Assembly (NCBI GenBank): GCA_027624625.1
Contig: JAQBWH010000010.1
Location: forward strand, 1-61,577
Source: Verrucomicrobiota bacterium
GTDB taxonomy: Bacteria; Verrucomicrobiota; Verrucomicrobiia; Chthoniobacterales; JACTMZ01
Direction: 5' to 3'
DNA length: 61,577 nucleotides
Of the stretch, positions 28,915-38,363 are shown in pieces. The notes under the pieces are model-generated. The model saw only the letters and a program-made list of their open reading frames with translations. It did not search any database and was not told where the DNA came from. How positions within the stretch are numbered: the stretch's first letter is position 1; each line of letters begins with the position of its first letter. Both the position numbers and the translations under genes were made by a program.

Positions 28915-30270
28915 TCACAACTCGACCGCGACCCCGGGGGCTGGAACGACCACTTCGGTCTGCCGGCTCACCTTGGGCACCTCCCGCGCGAACCAAGCCA
29001 TGGCTGGTGGATCCCCATGCACCAAGAGCAATTTTTTCGGCTGCACGCGTTGCACGTAATCAAGTAAGCCCTCCCGTGTGCTGTGCGCGCTGAGCGTGAA
29101 CTCGTCCAGTTTGCACCTTCGGCGCACCGGTCGGTGCCGCGGGTCGAGGAGGACTTCGTCCCCTTCCCGACCCGCACGGAGGCGCCCGGCCGGGGACCTT
29201 GGATCGGAGTAGCCGATGAACATGCAGTGGGCGCGCGGGTCCTCCAGGATGCGCGGGGCCAGGATATTGGAAAGCGTGTTTTCGGTCATCATGCCGCTCG
29301 AAATCGCGTAAACCGTGCGCGCCTGCACCGCCAAATTGGCGATGTCACGGCCGCCCACCACCTCCATGGGCAAACACTCGGCCAGCTTGAGGTCCCCGTG
29401 CCGTCGCGGGGCGCGCCCGCGCAGGCGATCGGTCACGGCCGTGACCTTCGCGCTCAATCCGCCGACAAACAAACCGAAACCGCCCCGCAAAGCTCCTCGT
29501 TTTTTCGCTTCGTAGAGCAAAGCGAGCAACTCCTGCGTCTTGCCCAAAGCGAAAACCGGCAAAAGCACCGGACTCCCCTCGTCGAGGGCCGATTGCAAAG
29601 TGTTGAGAAGGCGATCCTCCTCGGTCCGGCGCGTCATGCCCTGCGGAATGGGACTGTCTCCGCGGGTTGTTTCCATGATCAAAACGTCGATGTTTTTCTC
29701 GGGGAATTTCGCCCCGCGCATCAGGGTCTGATCCTCGAAGTTGACGTCGCCCGTGTAGAAAATCCGCCGGCCCTCCGCTTCGAAAAGCACACCGGCAGAG
29801 CCGAGAATATGTCCCGCATCGAAAAACTCCGCGCTGACGCCTTGGCCCCCGAGGTCAAGCCGCTCCCCCAAACCGATGATTTCCCAGTCGGTCGACATCT
29901 TCTCGACCTCACGGTGGGTGAAAAACGGAAGATCCTGGGCGGCCAATTCCTCCCGCTGTCGCGTCATGACATTGACTGAATTGTGCAGCATCGCGTCGGA
30001 CAAACCCGCCGTGGCTTCAGTCATGAAAACCGGCGCGCCCGGCGCCTCCTGCATGGCCAAGGGCAGGCAGCCCACGTGATCCTGATGGGCATGGGTCAGC
30101 ACCATCGCATCGAAGCCCCGGCCCTCAAGGAGGGAAAAGTCGGGAGTGGACAGCGTCCCGGCCTCGCGCGGATGCATGCCTGCATCAAGCAGGACACGAA
30201 CCCCGCCAGCTTCGAGCAAATAGCAATTCGCCCCGATCTCTTCGGCTCGGGTTAGGTTGGTGAATTTCAT
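28915..30270 (-). CDS. MBL-fold beta-CASP ribonuclease/exonuclease family protein
   Basis: A 451-residue metallo-beta-lactamase-fold nuclease of the CPSF73/Ysh1-like bacterial group. The metal motif is LTHAHQDHVG, with later ligands in DAGHILGSAG and TGDVNFEDQ. The beta-CASP domain follows (LMETTRGDS-type block read as METTRGDSPIP, VLLPVFALGKTQELL), then the RMMBL end block FTLSAHSTREGLLDYV and LLVHGDPPAM. Such proteins process RNA; the target here is unknown. It is the last gene of a minus-strand operon behind the CHASE2-like gene (4 bp gap). Start ATG at 30270. Confidence 0.88.
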   Translation of the reverse strand: MKFTNLTRAEEIGANCYLLEAGGVRVLLDAGMHPREAGTLSTPDFSLLEGRGFDAMVLTHAHQDHVGCLPLAMQEAPGAPVFMTEATAGLSDAMLHNSVNVMTRQREELAAQDLPFFTHREVEKMSTDWEIIGLGERLDLGGQGVSAEFFDAGHILGSAGVLFEAEGRRIFYTGDVNFEDQTLMRGAKFPEKNIDVLIMETTRGDSPIPQGMTRRTEEDRLLNTLQSALDEGSPVLLPVFALGKTQELLALLYEAKKRGALRGGFGLFVGGLSAKVTAVTDRLRGRAPRRHGDLKLAECLPMEVVGGRDIANLAVQARTVYAISSGMMTENTLSNILAPRILEDPRAHCMFIGYSDPRSPAGRLRAGREGDEVLLDPRHRPVRRRCKLDEFTLSAHSTREGLLDYVQRVQPKKLLLVHGDPPAMAWFAREVPKVSRQTEVVVPAPGVAVEL

Positions 30271-30274
30271 GAAG

Positions 30275-31417
30275 TCAGGGGCCAAACCATCCGCTTTTGA
30301 AACCGGCCCGCCCAACCATAAGTCCGGCCGCCAAAGTCAGCAAGGTCAGTGCCGCCGGCAAGGCCACCCGCGCGGAGGAAAAAGCAACCAACCCGAGCAT
30401 GGCAAAGACCAGCAGGGCGAAGAATCCGGCCAGCAACGCGCCCGCGTTCGAGCGCCGCGCTGAGCCCAGAGCGAGCAAAGACGCCACCGCAACGACGACC
30501 GCTGGATACCACCAACCAGGGGAATGAAAAAGCCGGTTGGTCCGCACCGCTTCCCACGCCGCGGCCCATTGTTCCACCGGGGTCAAGGGCTTTGCTCCTT
30601 CTCCCGCCACGCGGGTCACCTCGGAAGTGGCTGGTCCGAGCACAACAATGTGCCCGCTGAGCGGCGACGTTCCTCCCTCGCGCTCGAATTTTTCCGCCAA
30701 GACAAATAATTCATTCATCGTCATGACCCTCGGGGCGGTTGCGGCGGGGAGAAACTGGACGGCACCGGTTGAATCCAAAGTGAGCTGCCCCGAAGGCCCG
30801 CGCAATCCGGAGGGATCCGCCACCACCTCGGACCACCGCCATCCCTGCGCCGCCGCCCAAGCAAGGGCGAGAAAAGAGGGTACAGCCTGACCGGCGTTCC
30901 GGGCCGCTACTCGGATGGTTTTGGCACCACCACCATTCCCCACGGGTGCAGCGAGAAAGCCACGGGAAAATCGGGCCGGCCGACCGGCCAACCCCGACAT
31001 CTCCAACCAATCGGTGCCCGGTTCCCCCTTCAACGGGGTCCATCCTGATCCGGGTGCTGCAGAAGGGTCGTAGCCGCCGAAGACCGGCATACGCCCGGCC
31101 GCCTCGATCATGCGGGTCGGATCGCCGGTCAGTCCTTCAACCCCTGCCCCCGATGCGCCGAGCCTCGATACCGCCCGCACAAAGAGCGCCCCGTCGAGCA
31201 TCGCCATCCGTTCCGTGCCCGCCATCTCGGATGCTTCGTCATCATAAAGTACCAGCGTAAGGGGCGGTAACCTTTTCGTCGCGGGACTATTGGCGGCCAG
31301 CCAGGAAAGGAAGGCACCTTGGACCGAATCGAAAGTGCCCCGCGTACTCTCGCGCTGGAGCCAAGACGCAAAAATGGCCAGCCCGACGACCAGCAGAAGA
31401 ACCGCCCCGCGTTTCAT
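30275..31417 (-). CDS. Membrane protein with CHASE2-like extracytoplasmic domain
   Basis: A 380-residue protein with an N-terminal hydrophobic segment (residues 4-20), a long extracytoplasmic domain (about 30-295), and three closely spaced C-terminal transmembrane helices (about 300-372), ending in a short tail. The layout and blocks such as LTLVLYDDEASEMAG and ALFVRAVSRLGASGAGVEGL resemble the CHASE2 sensor domain, but no kinase, cyclase or GGDEF output domain follows. Function is unknown. It overlaps the upstream glycosyltransferase stop region by four bases (ATGA). Confidence 0.65.
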   Translation of the reverse strand: MKRGAVLLLVVGLAIFASWLQRESTRGTFDSVQGAFLSWLAANSPATKRLPPLTLVLYDDEASEMAGTERMAMLDGALFVRAVSRLGASGAGVEGLTGDPTRMIEAAGRMPVFGGYDPSAAPGSGWTPLKGEPGTDWLEMSGLAGRPARFSRGFLAAPVGNGGGAKTIRVAARNAGQAVPSFLALAWAAAQGWRWSEVVADPSGLRGPSGQLTLDSTGAVQFLPAATAPRVMTMNELFVLAEKFEREGGTSPLSGHIVVLGPATSEVTRVAGEGAKPLTPVEQWAAAWEAVRTNRLFHSPGWWYPAVVVAVASLLALGSARRSNAGALLAGFFALLVFAMLGLVAFSSARVALPAALTLLTLAAGLMVGRAGFKSGWFGP

Positions 31418-32598
31418 CCCGCCTCCTTGCCCAATTTTTCGTAGTGGGTCAACAAAGCAGAAATGTGAAGTTCGGGTCGGAATTTCTCCCGCCAGACCCC
31501 GCGGGCACGGGCCCCCATGGCGCGCAGCCGCTCCGGGTCCTCGAGCAGCGATTTGACCGCGTCACGGAACCTGGGCCGCTCGCCGAAAGGGACCAGCAGG
31601 CCAGTCTCGCCGTCAGACAGCCATTCGCGGATGCCTTCAGTCTCGAAGGCTACCACCGGTTTGCCGTGCGCCATGGCGCCGAGCCCTTCAAGGCCGAGCG
31701 GTTCGTTCCAGAGCACGGGCATGATGACCAAATTTGCTTCGCGATAAAGCAGAGACCATTGGTCGGGGGTCGGTTCACCGACGATGCGCACGCGCCCGCT
31801 CAGCCCGCGGCGCCGCACGTGCGCTTCGAGCATCTCGCGCTCCCGGCCGCCCCCGGCAAAGACCAACTGCACATCCCGGGGAAGATCTCGCACCATCCGC
31901 ACCACCATCCACACACCTTTTTGTCCGATCAAGCCCCCGACATGAAGGATGGTCCGGAGGGAGGACATCGGGGCCTGCCGTGCTTCAGGCGGCGACGGGG
32001 CGTAGGGAGGCAGCGCGACCAGCTTTTCCTCCGGCACACCATTGGCCAGGAGCTGTCGACGGACGGTACCGCTGACCGTTTGCAGACCGTGGAGCGAGAT
32101 CAGCGCGGCAAGACTGCGGCCGACCGTGCGGTAGCGGACGAAATTCCAAGCGGGGTTCCACGATCCGCAGCCGCGCAATAGATGAGCCGCACAGCACGCC
32201 CGACCGTGGGCACGAGAGCAAGGGGAACTCGGGCGTTCGAAGGTCAGTCGCCGCCCCGAGCAGTAGAAATCATGGTTGTGCACACAACGCACGGTCGGTT
32301 TGCGCGCGGCTAGCCAACCATCGAGCAAAGTATTGCCCACGCCGTGCAACTGGATCACGTCGGGAGAAAAATCCTCCAAGATCGCCTCGAGCCGGAGCGC
32401 GTTGAGGTCGTGCGGCATCAAGCGGTGGTCCAGATTGTCATAGATATAGCCCGTACCCTCGGGTTGTTCCGCTCCCCGACCATGGACCAACGCCACCTCG
32501 TGGCCGGCCAAACGCAGCCGGCGTATGGTGTCGATGACCATACGGTTCATGCCGCCACCCATGGGCAGAGCCGAGCGATTGAAAAAAAGCAAACGCAT
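31414..32598 (-). CDS. GT4-family glycosyltransferase
   Basis: A 394-residue GT-B fold glycosyltransferase. The N-terminal Rossmann half begins MRLLFFNRSALPMGGGMNR with the glycine-rich acceptor loop. The C-terminal half shows LHVGGLIGQKGV and the donor-binding segment MPVLWNEPLGLEGLGAMAHGKPVVAF, which contains the E-x7-E pattern of family 4. A Cys-rich stretch (HNHDFYCSGRR...CSRAHGRACCAAHLLRGCG) is seen in some polysaccharide glycosyltransferases. It probably adds a sugar to a surface glycan. It follows recN by 5 bp and precedes the CHASE2-like gene with an ATGA overlap. Confidence 0.88.
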   Translation of the reverse strand: MRLLFFNRSALPMGGGMNRMVIDTIRRLRLAGHEVALVHGRGAEQPEGTGYIYDNLDHRLMPHDLNALRLEAILEDFSPDVIQLHGVGNTLLDGWLAARKPTVRCVHNHDFYCSGRRLTFERPSSPCSRAHGRACCAAHLLRGCGSWNPAWNFVRYRTVGRSLAALISLHGLQTVSGTVRRQLLANGVPEEKLVALPPYAPSPPEARQAPMSSLRTILHVGGLIGQKGVWMVVRMVRDLPRDVQLVFAGGGREREMLEAHVRRRGLSGRVRIVGEPTPDQWSLLYREANLVIMPVLWNEPLGLEGLGAMAHGKPVVAFETEGIREWLSDGETGLLVPFGERPRFRDAVKSLLEDPERLRAMGARARGVWREKFRPELHISALLTHYEKLGKEAG

Positions 32599-32603
32599 GC
32601 CGC

Positions 32604-34280
32604 TCAACCTTGGGAGGCAAGAAGTGTGCGCGCGTGGGCCAGCGCGGAATCCGTATCCTGTCCGCCCAGCATGCGCGCCAACTCCGCCACCCGCGCCGGG
32701 CCGACCAACTCCCCCACGGCGGTCAACGTGCGGTTCCCGTCGTATTCTTTGGTCACGGCGAATTGCCGGTGGGCCGCAGCGGCCACTTGCGGCAGGTGGG
32801 TGATACAAAGCACTTGGTGGGCCGAGGAAAGGCCGCGCATTTTTTGTCCGACTTTCACCGCCACTTCCCCGCCGACATTGGCATCGATCTCATCAAAAAC
32901 AAGGAGAGGAACGCCCTCCTGTCCGGCCAAGACGGACTTAAGGGCGAGCATGACGCGCGAGATCTCGCCGCTGGAGGCGATGGACCGGAGCGGCTTGGCC
33001 GGCTCACCGGGGTTGGGCGCAAATTGGAATTCAGCTAACTCCCCACCCTGCAGACGGGCCTCGGCCAACGATTCCAATCGGACTCCGAATCCCGCCCGGA
33101 GAAATCCCAACTCACGCAATTCCTCGGTCACCGCCTTGGCCAAGGCGGGTGCCGCCTTGGCGCGGGCGGCGGAAAGAGTCTTGGCCAGCTTCGCCGCCTG
33201 CGCCGCGGCGGCGGTCTTGTCCTTCTCCAGTGCGGCGATTTTTTCTCCTCGCCTCTCAAGATCCTCGAGGTCCTGCGCGGCCTGCGCCCCTCGTGCCACA
33301 ACCTCTTCGATGGTGCCCCCGTATTTGCGCTGCAAGGACTGCAAAAGATCAGCCCGTGCCTCCAAGGCGCGCAAGCTGCCCGGATCCGAGTCGATCTTCT
33401 CGGCATAACTTTGCACGTCTCTCTCCAAATCCGCCACGCGCACCGCCACGTCGCCCAGCGCTTCGCTCAGCGCGGCGGCAGACTCGTCCAACCTGGCCAA
33501 CTCGCGGGCCGCGCGGACCGCTTCGGCCAAAGGCTGACGAAGGCCGCCCTCCCCTTCCGCCCCGAGAGCCGCCATCAGCTGGCTGCTTAATTCGAGCAAG
33601 CGCTGACTATTCCCCGCGGCCCGTAGTCGCGACACAACTTCTTCCTCTTCGCCCGGAAGCAACTTGGCCTCCGCGATTTCCCGGGCAGCGTGGGCCAGCA
33701 TCTCGCCACGCAGGGCGGCGTCCTGCTCGAGAGCGCGCAAATGCTCGATCTCGGCGGCCAGTCGTTTTGTTTCACGATGCGCTGCGGCGAAGTCGCCGGC
33801 CATGACCGCCGCACCGGCATAAGCATCCAAGACACGCGTCTGCGCTTCGCGCGAGAATAACGACTGGTGATCGTGCGGCCCATGCAAGTCGACCAGACTG
33901 TCGCCGAGCGCCTTGAGCACGGTGAGCGTGCACGGCGAACCATTAATAAATTGCCGGCCGGAACCTTCGACCGGGAGCGAGCGTTTGAGCAAAAGCTGAC
34001 CGTCAGAGCACGGCTCCGTCCCCTGCTCTTCCAACCAAGCATCGAGTTGCTTCGAGTCAGCCAGTTCGAACGCCGCCTCCACCGTGCAAGCATCCGCCCC
34101 GGCACGGATAAGTGACTTGTCGGCCCGTTCTCCAAGCAACAACTGCAGTGCCCCGATGAGGAGCGACTTACCCGCACCGGTCTCGCCCGTGATGGCCACC
34201 AGTCCGCACCCCGGTTGCCACACCAGGTCCTCGACCAGAGCGAGGTTTCTGATCCTCAATGAGGCAAGCGTTGCGAGCAC
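32604..34280 (-). CDS. recN: DNA repair ATPase RecN
   Basis: SMC-like ATPase of double-strand break repair, 558 residues as usual. Walker A is GETGAGKS (32-39). The long central coiled coil is rich in Ala, Glu and Arg. The C-terminal signature is SSGEISRVMLALKSVL and Walker B is LLVFDEIDANVGG. The N-terminal block GSGRQFINGSPCTL and VDLHGPHDHQSLF are RecN-specific. The start is a GTG at 34280. Heads a minus-strand operon with a glycosyltransferase, a membrane protein and a beta-CASP nuclease. Divergent from the PhnP-like gene. Confidence 0.95.
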   Translation of the reverse strand: MLATLASLRIRNLALVEDLVWQPGCGLVAITGETGAGKSLLIGALQLLLGERADKSLIRAGADACTVEAAFELADSKQLDAWLEEQGTEPCSDGQLLLKRSLPVEGSGRQFINGSPCTLTVLKALGDSLVDLHGPHDHQSLFSREAQTRVLDAYAGAAVMAGDFAAAHRETKRLAAEIEHLRALEQDAALRGEMLAHAAREIAEAKLLPGEEEEVVSRLRAAGNSQRLLELSSQLMAALGAEGEGGLRQPLAEAVRAARELARLDESAAALSEALGDVAVRVADLERDVQSYAEKIDSDPGSLRALEARADLLQSLQRKYGGTIEEVVARGAQAAQDLEDLERRGEKIAALEKDKTAAAAQAAKLAKTLSAARAKAAPALAKAVTEELRELGFLRAGFGVRLESLAEARLQGGELAEFQFAPNPGEPAKPLRSIASSGEISRVMLALKSVLAGQEGVPLLVFDEIDANVGGEVAVKVGQKMRGLSSAHQVLCITHLPQVAAAAHRQFAVTKEYDGNRTLTAVGELVGPARVAELARMLGGQDTDSALAHARTLLASQG

Positions 34281-34314
34281 GGGGCGGATTATGCAAGTCT
34301 GGCCGTTTCAAGTC

Positions 34315-35097
34315 ATGGCCGAACTTTCGATCACCTTTCTCGGCACCGGGACCTCCCAGGGCGTTCCTTTCGTGGCCTGTGATTGTGTGGTCTGCCAATC
34401 GACCGATTCCCGCGACAAACGCCTGCGCTCGAGCATCCTTGTCGAGGCTCAGGACGTCGCTTTTCTGGTCGACACCACCCCCGATTTCCGGGCCCAAGCT
34501 CTGCGGCACAACCTCCGGCACCTCGACGCCGCCATTTTCACCCACTCCCATACCGATCATGTCGCGGGCTTCGATGACCTCCGTCGCTTTTGCGAATTGG
34601 CCGACCGTCCCATGCCTGTCTACGCCTCGCCGCAGACCATGGCCGATTTACGGCGCGTCTTTCACTACGCTTTTGACGGACAGCATTCCTTCCGCAACTA
34701 CGTCCGCCCCGAACCTCACGAAGTCACTGCACCTTTCGAAATCGGCAGCGTGGAAATCATCCCGGCCGAAGTTCCCCACGGCAAAATGCTCGTTTACGGT
34801 TACATTTTTGCCCGTGGCGGACGCAAACTCGCGGCTTATTTCAGCGATTGCCATCACGTCCCTCCCGACGTCATCGCCCAAATTCTCGGCATCCCGGTCC
34901 TCATCATCGATGCCCTGCGCCACAAATCCCACCCGAGTCACCTTTCGCTGAGCGAAGCCCTCGAAGTAGCCACCATCACATCCGCCGGGCGCGCCTATCT
35001 CACCCACATCGGACATGACCTCGGTCACGAGGAAACGGAAAAACTCCTTCCTTCCCACGTTCGCCTCGCCCATGACGGCCTGCGCATTGAAATTTAG
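34315..35097 (+). CDS. MBL-fold phosphodiesterase, PhnP-like
   Basis: A 260-residue metallo-beta-lactamase-fold hydrolase starting SITFLGTGTSQGVP, a hallmark of the PhnP/RNase Z-like branch. Metal ligands are in FTHSHTDHVAGFDDLR, with a further His in PAEVPHGKM, Asp/His in YFSDCHHVP, and the terminal THIGHDLGHEE. CDCVVC resembles the structural zinc knuckle of PhnP. PhnP cleaves phosphoribosyl cyclic phosphate; no phn genes are nearby, so the substrate is open. An upstream in-frame ATG at 34291 has a better-spaced GGGG and may be the true start. The 3' end overlaps the next gene by 26 bases. Confidence 0.82.
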   Translation: MAELSITFLGTGTSQGVPFVACDCVVCQSTDSRDKRLRSSILVEAQDVAFLVDTTPDFRAQALRHNLRHLDAAIFTHSHTDHVAGFDDLRRFCELADRPMPVYASPQTMADLRRVFHYAFDGQHSFRNYVRPEPHEVTAPFEIGSVEIIPAEVPHGKMLVYGYIFARGGRKLAAYFSDCHHVPPDVIAQILGIPVLIIDALRHKSHPSHLSLSEALEVATITSAGRAYLTHIGHDLGHEETEKLLPSHVRLAHDGLRIEI

Positions 35098-36709
35098 CAC
35101 CGTCCTCGTCGCCCTCGCGGCCTTCCTTTCCGCCGCGCGGGCCGACGACAACCTGGTTGGTCAAACCCGTGAGGCCGACGCCACGCTCGTCGTCTTCAAC
35201 ACCCGCGATCCGGAATCGCGCGCGCTGGCCGAATATTACGCGGAGCGGCGCCGCATACCCGCAGACCAAGTCATCGGCCTCGACTGTCCGCTGGAGGAAG
35301 AAATCACCCGCCGTCAATTCACCGAGACCATCGAACAACCCCTGCGCACCCTGTTTGAGCGCAACAAATGGTGGTCCGTGGCGAAAAGCCCCCGAGGGCA
35401 GCCCGAAGTTAAGACCGGACGCATCCGCTTCATCGCCCTCATGCGCGGCATACCCTTGAAGATTCTCACGACAATCCCACCGCCCGCACCGAACGCCGCC
35501 CCGGACGCCACTCCGCCCCCCCGACCGTATGGCGGGGATCCGGTCCGCAGCCACGATGAAGCCGCGGTGGATTCCGAACTCTCCGTGCTCGGGGCGTTCG
35601 ACAACGAGCATTTCGGCGTCCTCCAGAACCCCTATTTCCGACGCTTTTCGCCCATCCTCGATTCCTCCATCACCCCCGGACTCCTCCTTGTCGCCCGACT
35701 TGATGCCCCGACGGCCGACACGGTGCGCCGCATGATCGACGACACTCTTCTGGCCGAACGCGCCGGACTCTACGGCTGGGCCTACATCGACCGGCGGAGC
35801 ATTCCCGAAAGCGCCTACCGTGAAGGCGACGAGTGGCTGCGCCAAGCCGCTGCGGAATGTTGGAACCATGGGATTCCGGTCAATCTCGAAAATACTCCGG
35901 CCATTTTTCCTGCCGGATTCCCCGTGACCGACGCCGCACTTTATTACGGTTGGTATGCCTCGACGGCCGGTGGAGCCATGGGCGCCCCGCAATTCGTCCC
36001 AGGCGCGGTCGCCGTTCACATCCACTCTTTCAGCGCCGGCACCCTCCGCGATCCCAACGCGAACTGGGCCGCCCCGCTCATCACCCGCGGGGCCGCCGCC
36101 ACCCTCGGCAACGTCTACGAGCCCTATCTTGATCTCACCCCGCACCTCGACGTCTTCAACGAGCGACTCCTCCAAGGATTTAACTTCGCCGAGAGCGCCT
36201 ATACGTCGTTCAAGGTTTTATCCTGGATGACCACGGTGATCGGGGACCCCCTCTACCGCCCCTTTGCCGGGGCACAGACCAGCGGCTGGCAGCGCGAACC
36301 GGACCCAACCACGGCACCATGGATCTCCTTGAGCAAGCAACTGCGCCGAGGCACCCGCTCGGGGCCCATGCAGGCGCTCTACCTCGAAAGCCTGGCGAAG
36401 GAGAATCCGAGCGGACTGAATTACGAGGCCCTCGCCATGCTCCAGAGTTTCCACAATGAGCCGCGCGCCGCGCTCAAATCACTCGAGTTGGCCGGCACGC
36501 TCTACAAAGACCCGGCCAAATCCTTCCGTACCCTCATCGAGCGTCTGCGCATCATGCAATCGCTCGCCAATAAGACCGAGGCGCTGAAACTTATCGACCG
36601 CTCTTTGCGGCGGACCCAGCCACCCGACCGCGCGAAGCTTCTCACCGACATTCGTCATGAGATTGCTCCGCCTCCGCCTCCGCCATCTCCCACCCCGAAA
36701 AAACCGTGA
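35072..36709 (+). CDS. TIGR03790-family secreted protein
   Basis: A 545-residue protein with a signal peptide (residues about 1-23, ending SAARA). The mature part begins VVFNTRDPESRALAEYYAERRRIPADQVIGL, the conserved opening of TIGR03790 proteins, which are found in Planctomycetes, Verrucomicrobia and Acidobacteria and have no known activity. The core contains VAVHIHSFSAGTLRD and VIGDPLYRPF. The C-terminal 130 residues are helical, and the tail is Pro-rich (PPPPPPSPTPKKP). Start ATG at 35072 lies inside the preceding gene. The DUF2851 gene begins at a GTG overlapping its stop. Confidence 0.85.
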   Translation: MTACALKFSTVLVALAAFLSAARADDNLVGQTREADATLVVFNTRDPESRALAEYYAERRRIPADQVIGLDCPLEEEITRRQFTETIEQPLRTLFERNKWWSVAKSPRGQPEVKTGRIRFIALMRGIPLKILTTIPPPAPNAAPDATPPPRPYGGDPVRSHDEAAVDSELSVLGAFDNEHFGVLQNPYFRRFSPILDSSITPGLLLVARLDAPTADTVRRMIDDTLLAERAGLYGWAYIDRRSIPESAYREGDEWLRQAAAECWNHGIPVNLENTPAIFPAGFPVTDAALYYGWYASTAGGAMGAPQFVPGAVAVHIHSFSAGTLRDPNANWAAPLITRGAAATLGNVYEPYLDLTPHLDVFNERLLQGFNFAESAYTSFKVLSWMTTVIGDPLYRPFAGAQTSGWQREPDPTTAPWISLSKQLRRGTRSGPMQALYLESLAKENPSGLNYEALAMLQSFHNEPRAALKSLELAGTLYKDPAKSFRTLIERLRIMQSLANKTEALKLIDRSLRRTQPPDRAKLLTDIRHEIAPPPPPPSPTPKKP

Positions 36710-38157
36710 CGAAAAAGACCAAGGCCCATGGTATTCGCCCGCCGGCTAGACCCATCGCGCCCGGGCGGGACTCTATTCGACCAGTCGGCACCCCATCGCC
36801 CGGCGAACCGGTGAACTCCCTCCTGCGCTACGCCTACGAACAAGCATTCAACGCCGGCACGGCTCGCGTGGCGGAGAACCCGCCATCCGCCGGGAACGAA
36901 CTTGCCTGGCAAGCCCGCTGGTTTTCCGGGGCCTGCGGACGCGCCTTTACCACGACCTCCGGAGCACAGGCCACCGTCATTGACTTCGGGGAATGGAACC
37001 GCGAAGCCGGCCCGGACTTTGTCCGCGCCACGGTGCAACTGGATGGACACGAACACCGCGGCGCAATCGAAGTCGACCTCGCGGCATCCGGTTGGGAGCA
37101 GCACCACCACGCCATCAACCCCGACTACGCAGACGTCGTTCTCCATGTCATCGTGAATCGCCCGTCCAAACGCCACTTTTCGCGCACGGCCCACCACCGC
37201 GAAGTGGCGCAAATCTGCCTCGCCGACCATCATGACGCTGCACCCGAGTGGGATTCTGTCGCCGCGGCCCGCCCCGGACGCTGCACCGCACCACTGCGCG
37301 CCCTCTCTGCGGACCAGTTGTCCGCCCTTCTCGCCGTCGCCTCACGTCGGCGCCTCGCGCGCAAAGGGGCCGTGCTCGCCAGCATGGTGGCGGCCCGCGG
37401 AGTGGACGCCGCACTTTTTGAAGCATTAGCTGTCACCCTTGGTTACAAGAACAACAAGCTGCCCTTCCAACTTCTCGCCCAGCGCGTGCCGCTAAAGATC
37501 GCCGCTTGCGCTCGCGGCGAAGCATTGCTCTTCGGGATGGCTGGCTTTCTTGAAAAGCCGGAGCCGCCACCGGGAGCCGCCCGCCAAGAAGCAGCCGCCC
37601 TTTGGTCCATGTGGTGGAAGCTCCGTGCCGCGCACACCCATGCCATCTTCGCTCAAAGCGCTTGGAAACTCGGCGGAATCCGACCAGCCAATCATCCCCT
37701 GCGACGCCTTGCCGCGCTCGCCGCCATCGCCCAGCGGTGGAAAAGCGTGCGCACCGCTCTCCAATCGGGTGACCCCGCACATCTGCAAGAAACGCTCTGC
37801 TCCCTCGAACACCCGTTCTGGTCATTCCACACCTCGTGGACCAGCCCACGGCGCCAGACTCCGCTTGCCCTGCTCGGCCCGGACCGCGTCCGTGAGATTT
37901 ACGCCAATGTTGTTCTGCCCTTGGCCCTGTCCCGCGGGCAAGAGCCCCAATGGTGCGACCTTCCCGCGGGACCTTCCAACGCCACCTTGAAAATTGTCTC
38001 CGCCCGGCTCTTCGGTGGACCGCTCCCCCGCCACCTCCCCAAACGTCTGTTCATCCATCAAGGCTTGCTCCAAATCTACACCGACTTCTGTCTGCGCGAT
38101 CACGGCGAGTGCGCCCAGTGCCGCTTTCCCTCTTTGGTCGCCGACTTGCCCGCTTGA
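36706..38157 (+). CDS. DUF2851-family protein
   Basis: A 483-residue protein of unknown function. Conserved blocks are VIDFGEWNREAGPDFVRATVQLDG, GAIEVDLAASGWEQHHH and DVVLHVIVN, near residues 90-150. The C-terminus has CLRDHGECAQCRFP, a possible metal-binding Cys/His cluster. The start is a GTG at 36706 coupled to the upstream stop (GTGA). A second GTG at 36811 would match the family N-terminus more closely and would remove a 35-residue basic leader. The acidic and His residues of the core are nuclease-like, but that is only a suggestion. Confidence 0.8.
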   Translation: MTKKTKAHGIRPPARPIAPGRDSIRPVGTPSPGEPVNSLLRYAYEQAFNAGTARVAENPPSAGNELAWQARWFSGACGRAFTTTSGAQATVIDFGEWNREAGPDFVRATVQLDGHEHRGAIEVDLAASGWEQHHHAINPDYADVVLHVIVNRPSKRHFSRTAHHREVAQICLADHHDAAPEWDSVAAARPGRCTAPLRALSADQLSALLAVASRRRLARKGAVLASMVAARGVDAALFEALAVTLGYKNNKLPFQLLAQRVPLKIAACARGEALLFGMAGFLEKPEPPPGAARQEAAALWSMWWKLRAAHTHAIFAQSAWKLGGIRPANHPLRRLAALAAIAQRWKSVRTALQSGDPAHLQETLCSLEHPFWSFHTSWTSPRRQTPLALLGPDRVREIYANVVLPLALSRGQEPQWCDLPAGPSNATLKIVSARLFGGPLPRHLPKRLFIHQGLLQIYTDFCLRDHGECAQCRFPSLVADLPA

Positions 38158-38187
38158 CCGCCTCGCCCCGCAAAATACCATTACCTG

Positions 38188-38361
38188 ATGCGCGATATGA
38201 CCTCACTGGCCCCCTGGCCAGACCGCGGGCCAAGGGATCCCGAAAGCCGTGCATTATTCCACGGGACCCGCCAATCGACGGACAGTTCACGAGCCGGCAT
38301 CGGCACCTCGTTCCATCTCATCGGCCTCGACGACTCCGCGTTTCTCATCGGCAGGATCTGA
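38188..38361 (+). CDS. Possible small ORF upstream of pdxJ
   Basis: A 57-residue open frame starting at an ATG at 38188 and ending 2 bp before the pdxJ start. The second half (GIGTSFHLIGLDDSAFLIGRI) has strong C/G third positions like neighbouring genes, whereas the first half is Arg/Pro/Asp-rich and less convincing. No signal peptide and no recognised family. It may be a real small protein, an upstream leader ORF for pdxJ, or chance. It occupies most of the 206-bp gap. Confidence 0.35.
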   Translation: MRDMTSLAPWPDRGPRDPESRALFHGTRQSTDSSRAGIGTSFHLIGLDDSAFLIGRI

Positions 38362-38363
38362 TT

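Noticed and set aside
28739..29059. A 106-codon plus-strand frame after the desaturase gene
   Set aside because: It overlaps the 3' end of the beta-CASP gene, has poor codon use and no recognisable protein; the segment holds only a GC-rich hairpin.
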